DNA of 64,000 nt from an uncultured Sphingomonadaceae bacterium (GTDB lineage Bacteria; Pseudomonadota; Alphaproteobacteria; Sphingomonadales; Sphingomonadaceae): the NCBI GenBank assembly GCA_947493955.1, contig CANLSQ010000002.1, positions 704,568 through 768,567 of the forward strand. The letters run 5' to 3'. The translations under genes and the position numbers were made by a program. Positions 63,086 through 64,000 of the stretch are shown here, piece by piece; positions within the stretch are counted from its first letter, which is position 1; the number at the start of each line of letters is the position of its first letter. The notes beneath the pieces were generated by a model that saw nothing but the letters and a program-made list of their open reading frames with translations, did not search any database and was not told the DNA's origin.

Positions 63086-63574
63086 CTAAGCAATCACAAC
63101 GAGCGGCTGGTCAAATTCGACCGGCTGGCCGTTTTCCACCAGTATCGCTTTAACTGTGCCTGCGCTTTCCGCAGCAATCGGGTTCATCACTTTCATCGCT
63201 TCCACGATCAGCAAAGTGTCACCCTCGGCGACTTTGTCGCCGACGCTGACAAAATTCGCGGCGTCCGGGTCGGGTGCCAGATAGGCGGTGCCGACCATTG
63301 GTGACTTCTGTGCACCGGCGTGATCGTCTGCCGGAGCTGACGCTGTCGCCACTTCGGTTGTGGGAGCTGCGGCAGGGGCTGGCATGGGAGCCGGTGCAGC
63401 TACCGCATGGACAGGGGCGGACGCTCCGCCACCACCACGAGAAACACGGATCTTCCGGTCGCCATCTTCGACTTCAATCTCGCTGAGGCCAGCGCCATCC
63501 AATATCCCGGCAAGCTCCCGGACCACTTCGAGGTCCACATTCATGCTGCCATCACTGTCTTTTTTTGCGGCCAT
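63086..63574 (-). CDS. accB: Acetyl-CoA carboxylase biotin carboxyl carrier protein
   Basis: A 162-residue AccB with an N-terminal helical region, an Ala/Pro-rich linker (about 50-85) and the biotinyl domain with VEAMKVMN carrying the biotin lysine at 128. I start at the ATG at 63574; an upstream in-frame start would reach into the aroQ gene. It carries carboxybiotin from AccC to the transferase subunits, which are not in the window. The gene order aroQ-accB-accC on one strand is typical of alphaproteobacteria. Confidence 0.96.
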   Translation of the reverse strand: MAAKKDSDGSMNVDLEVVRELAGILDGAGLSEIEVEDGDRKIRVSRGGGGASAPVHAVAAPAPMPAPAAAPTTEVATASAPADDHAGAQKSPMVGTAYLAPDPDAANFVSVGDKVAEGDTLLIVEAMKVMNPIAAESAGTVKAILVENGQPVEFDQPLVVIA

Positions 63575-63606
63575 TTCTGGTTCCCATATTGAAGTTAAAA
63601 TTAGTT

Positions 63607-64000
63607 CTAGAATTTTTGCGCGGCGTCGAGCGCCAACTGATATCCCAAAGCACCAAAGCCGCAAATAGTTCCTTTTGCAACCGGTGCAATCAAACTCTTG
63701 TGTCGAAATTCTTCGCGCGCGGCAGGATTGGACAGATGCACCTCTATCACCGGCACGCCTATCGCCTTCACCGCGTCATGCAGAGCGATGGATGTATGGG
63801 TCAACGCGCCAGCGTTCAAGATTACGGCCTGTGCCTCATCAGCAGCGGCCTCGTGTAGCCAGTCGACCAGATGGCCTTCATGATTGCTCTGACGGATATC
63901 AACTTCAAGGCTTAGCTCGTGCGCCTGATCCTCCAGCCGCCCGGCAATATCATCCAGCGTATCGGAACCATAAATTTCCGGCTCCCGCATGCCCAGCAGA
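63607..64000 (-). CDS. aroQ: Type II 3-dehydroquinate dehydratase, 5'-truncated by window edge
   Basis: The frame runs to the window end, where the first residues read [11 protein letters not shown], which is the NGPNLNLLGxREPxIYG start of the type II enzyme with a few residues missing. Catalytic residues visible are Arg/Tyr in REPEIYG, NxxALTHTS and the His in [19 protein letters not shown]. It dehydrates 3-dehydroquinate to 3-dehydroshikimate in aromatic amino acid synthesis. accB follows it after 32 bp. Confidence 0.93.
   Translation of the reverse strand, partial: LLGMREPEIYGSDTLDDIAGRLEDQAHELSLEVDIRQSNHEGHLVDWLHEAAADEAQAVILNAGALTHTSIALHDAVKAIGVPVIEVHLSNPAAREEFRHKSLIAPVAKGTICGFGALGYQLALDAAQKF

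Overview
The window is a gene-dense stretch of an alphaproteobacterial chromosome, most likely from the order Sphingomonadales (a Sphingopyxis/Sphingorhabdus-like organism). This is inferred from gene content and order: class I lysyl-tRNA synthetase, ftsE-ftsX next to a zinc-ribbon membrane protein, accC-accB-aroQ, and many acyl-CoA, P450 and short-chain dehydrogenase (SDR) genes. G+C looks to be in the mid-50s percent by eye. One tRNA (Leu, anticodon GAG) is present. I saw no rRNA, insertion sequence, prophage or CRISPR array.

Region 1 (1-30 kb) is a large catabolic island. It holds a truncated SDR and a MaoC hydratase, a PhoX-like phosphatase, and a divergent pair of operons (molybdopterin oxidoreductase + SDR leftward; two acyl-CoA dehydrogenases, enoyl-CoA hydratase, RidA, alpha/beta hydrolase, nitrilase and a DUF899 protein rightward). 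A long leftward operon follows (enoyl-CoA hydratase, secreted alkylsulfatase-like metallo-beta-lactamase protein, two acyl-CoA dehydrogenases, nitronate monooxygenase-like flavoprotein, SDR). After a short housekeeping insert (gspH-gspI, purU, a 6-phosphogluconolactonase-like gene) come CoA ligase-P450-aldehyde dehydrogenase and thiolase-SDR-enoyl-CoA hydratase-TetR. Together these encode the parts for oxidising a hydrophobic substrate to an acid, activating it with CoA and shortening it by beta-oxidation. Two adjacent pairs of one full-length and one shorter acyl-CoA dehydrogenase recall the heteromeric enzymes of steroid degradation, so a steroid- or terpenoid-like substrate is a reasonable but unproven guess.

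The most interesting signal there is a shared 18-bp dyad, TTTAANNGNNCNNTTAA plus one base. It occurs four times (5894, 14073, 21850, 26372), each time just upstream of a catabolic operon. It looks like the operator of a local regulon, with the TetR-family protein at 29383-30024 as the obvious candidate regulator.

Region 2 (30-51 kb) is mostly housekeeping and envelope functions: a DUF3667 membrane protein, Tat-exported PhoD phosphatase, an AlaC-type aminotransferase, the ftsE-ftsX-ydcF-acyltransferase operon, a zinc-ribbon protein, tRNA-Leu, SixA-like phosphatase + DinG-type helicase + NnrU, lysyl-tRNA synthetase + DUF3291 + short asparaginase, a TetR/YeeE/GST/cupin locus with a clear operator pair (CCTA-N8-TAGG), a fatty acid desaturase, an SDR and argE.

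Region 3 (51-64 kb) contains a GAF protein, a Tat nitroreductase-MarR operon with a strong promoter/operator, a divergent LysR/isochorismatase-type hydrolase pair, a secreted DUF885 peptidase-like protein, a 2-oxoglutarate oxygenase, a secreted amidohydrolase, and a very unusual secreted arginine-rich protein. That protein carries eight 12-residue EF-hand-like loops and an RcnB-like C-terminus. The window ends with accC, accB and the start of the aroQ region (aroQ is cut by the window edge).
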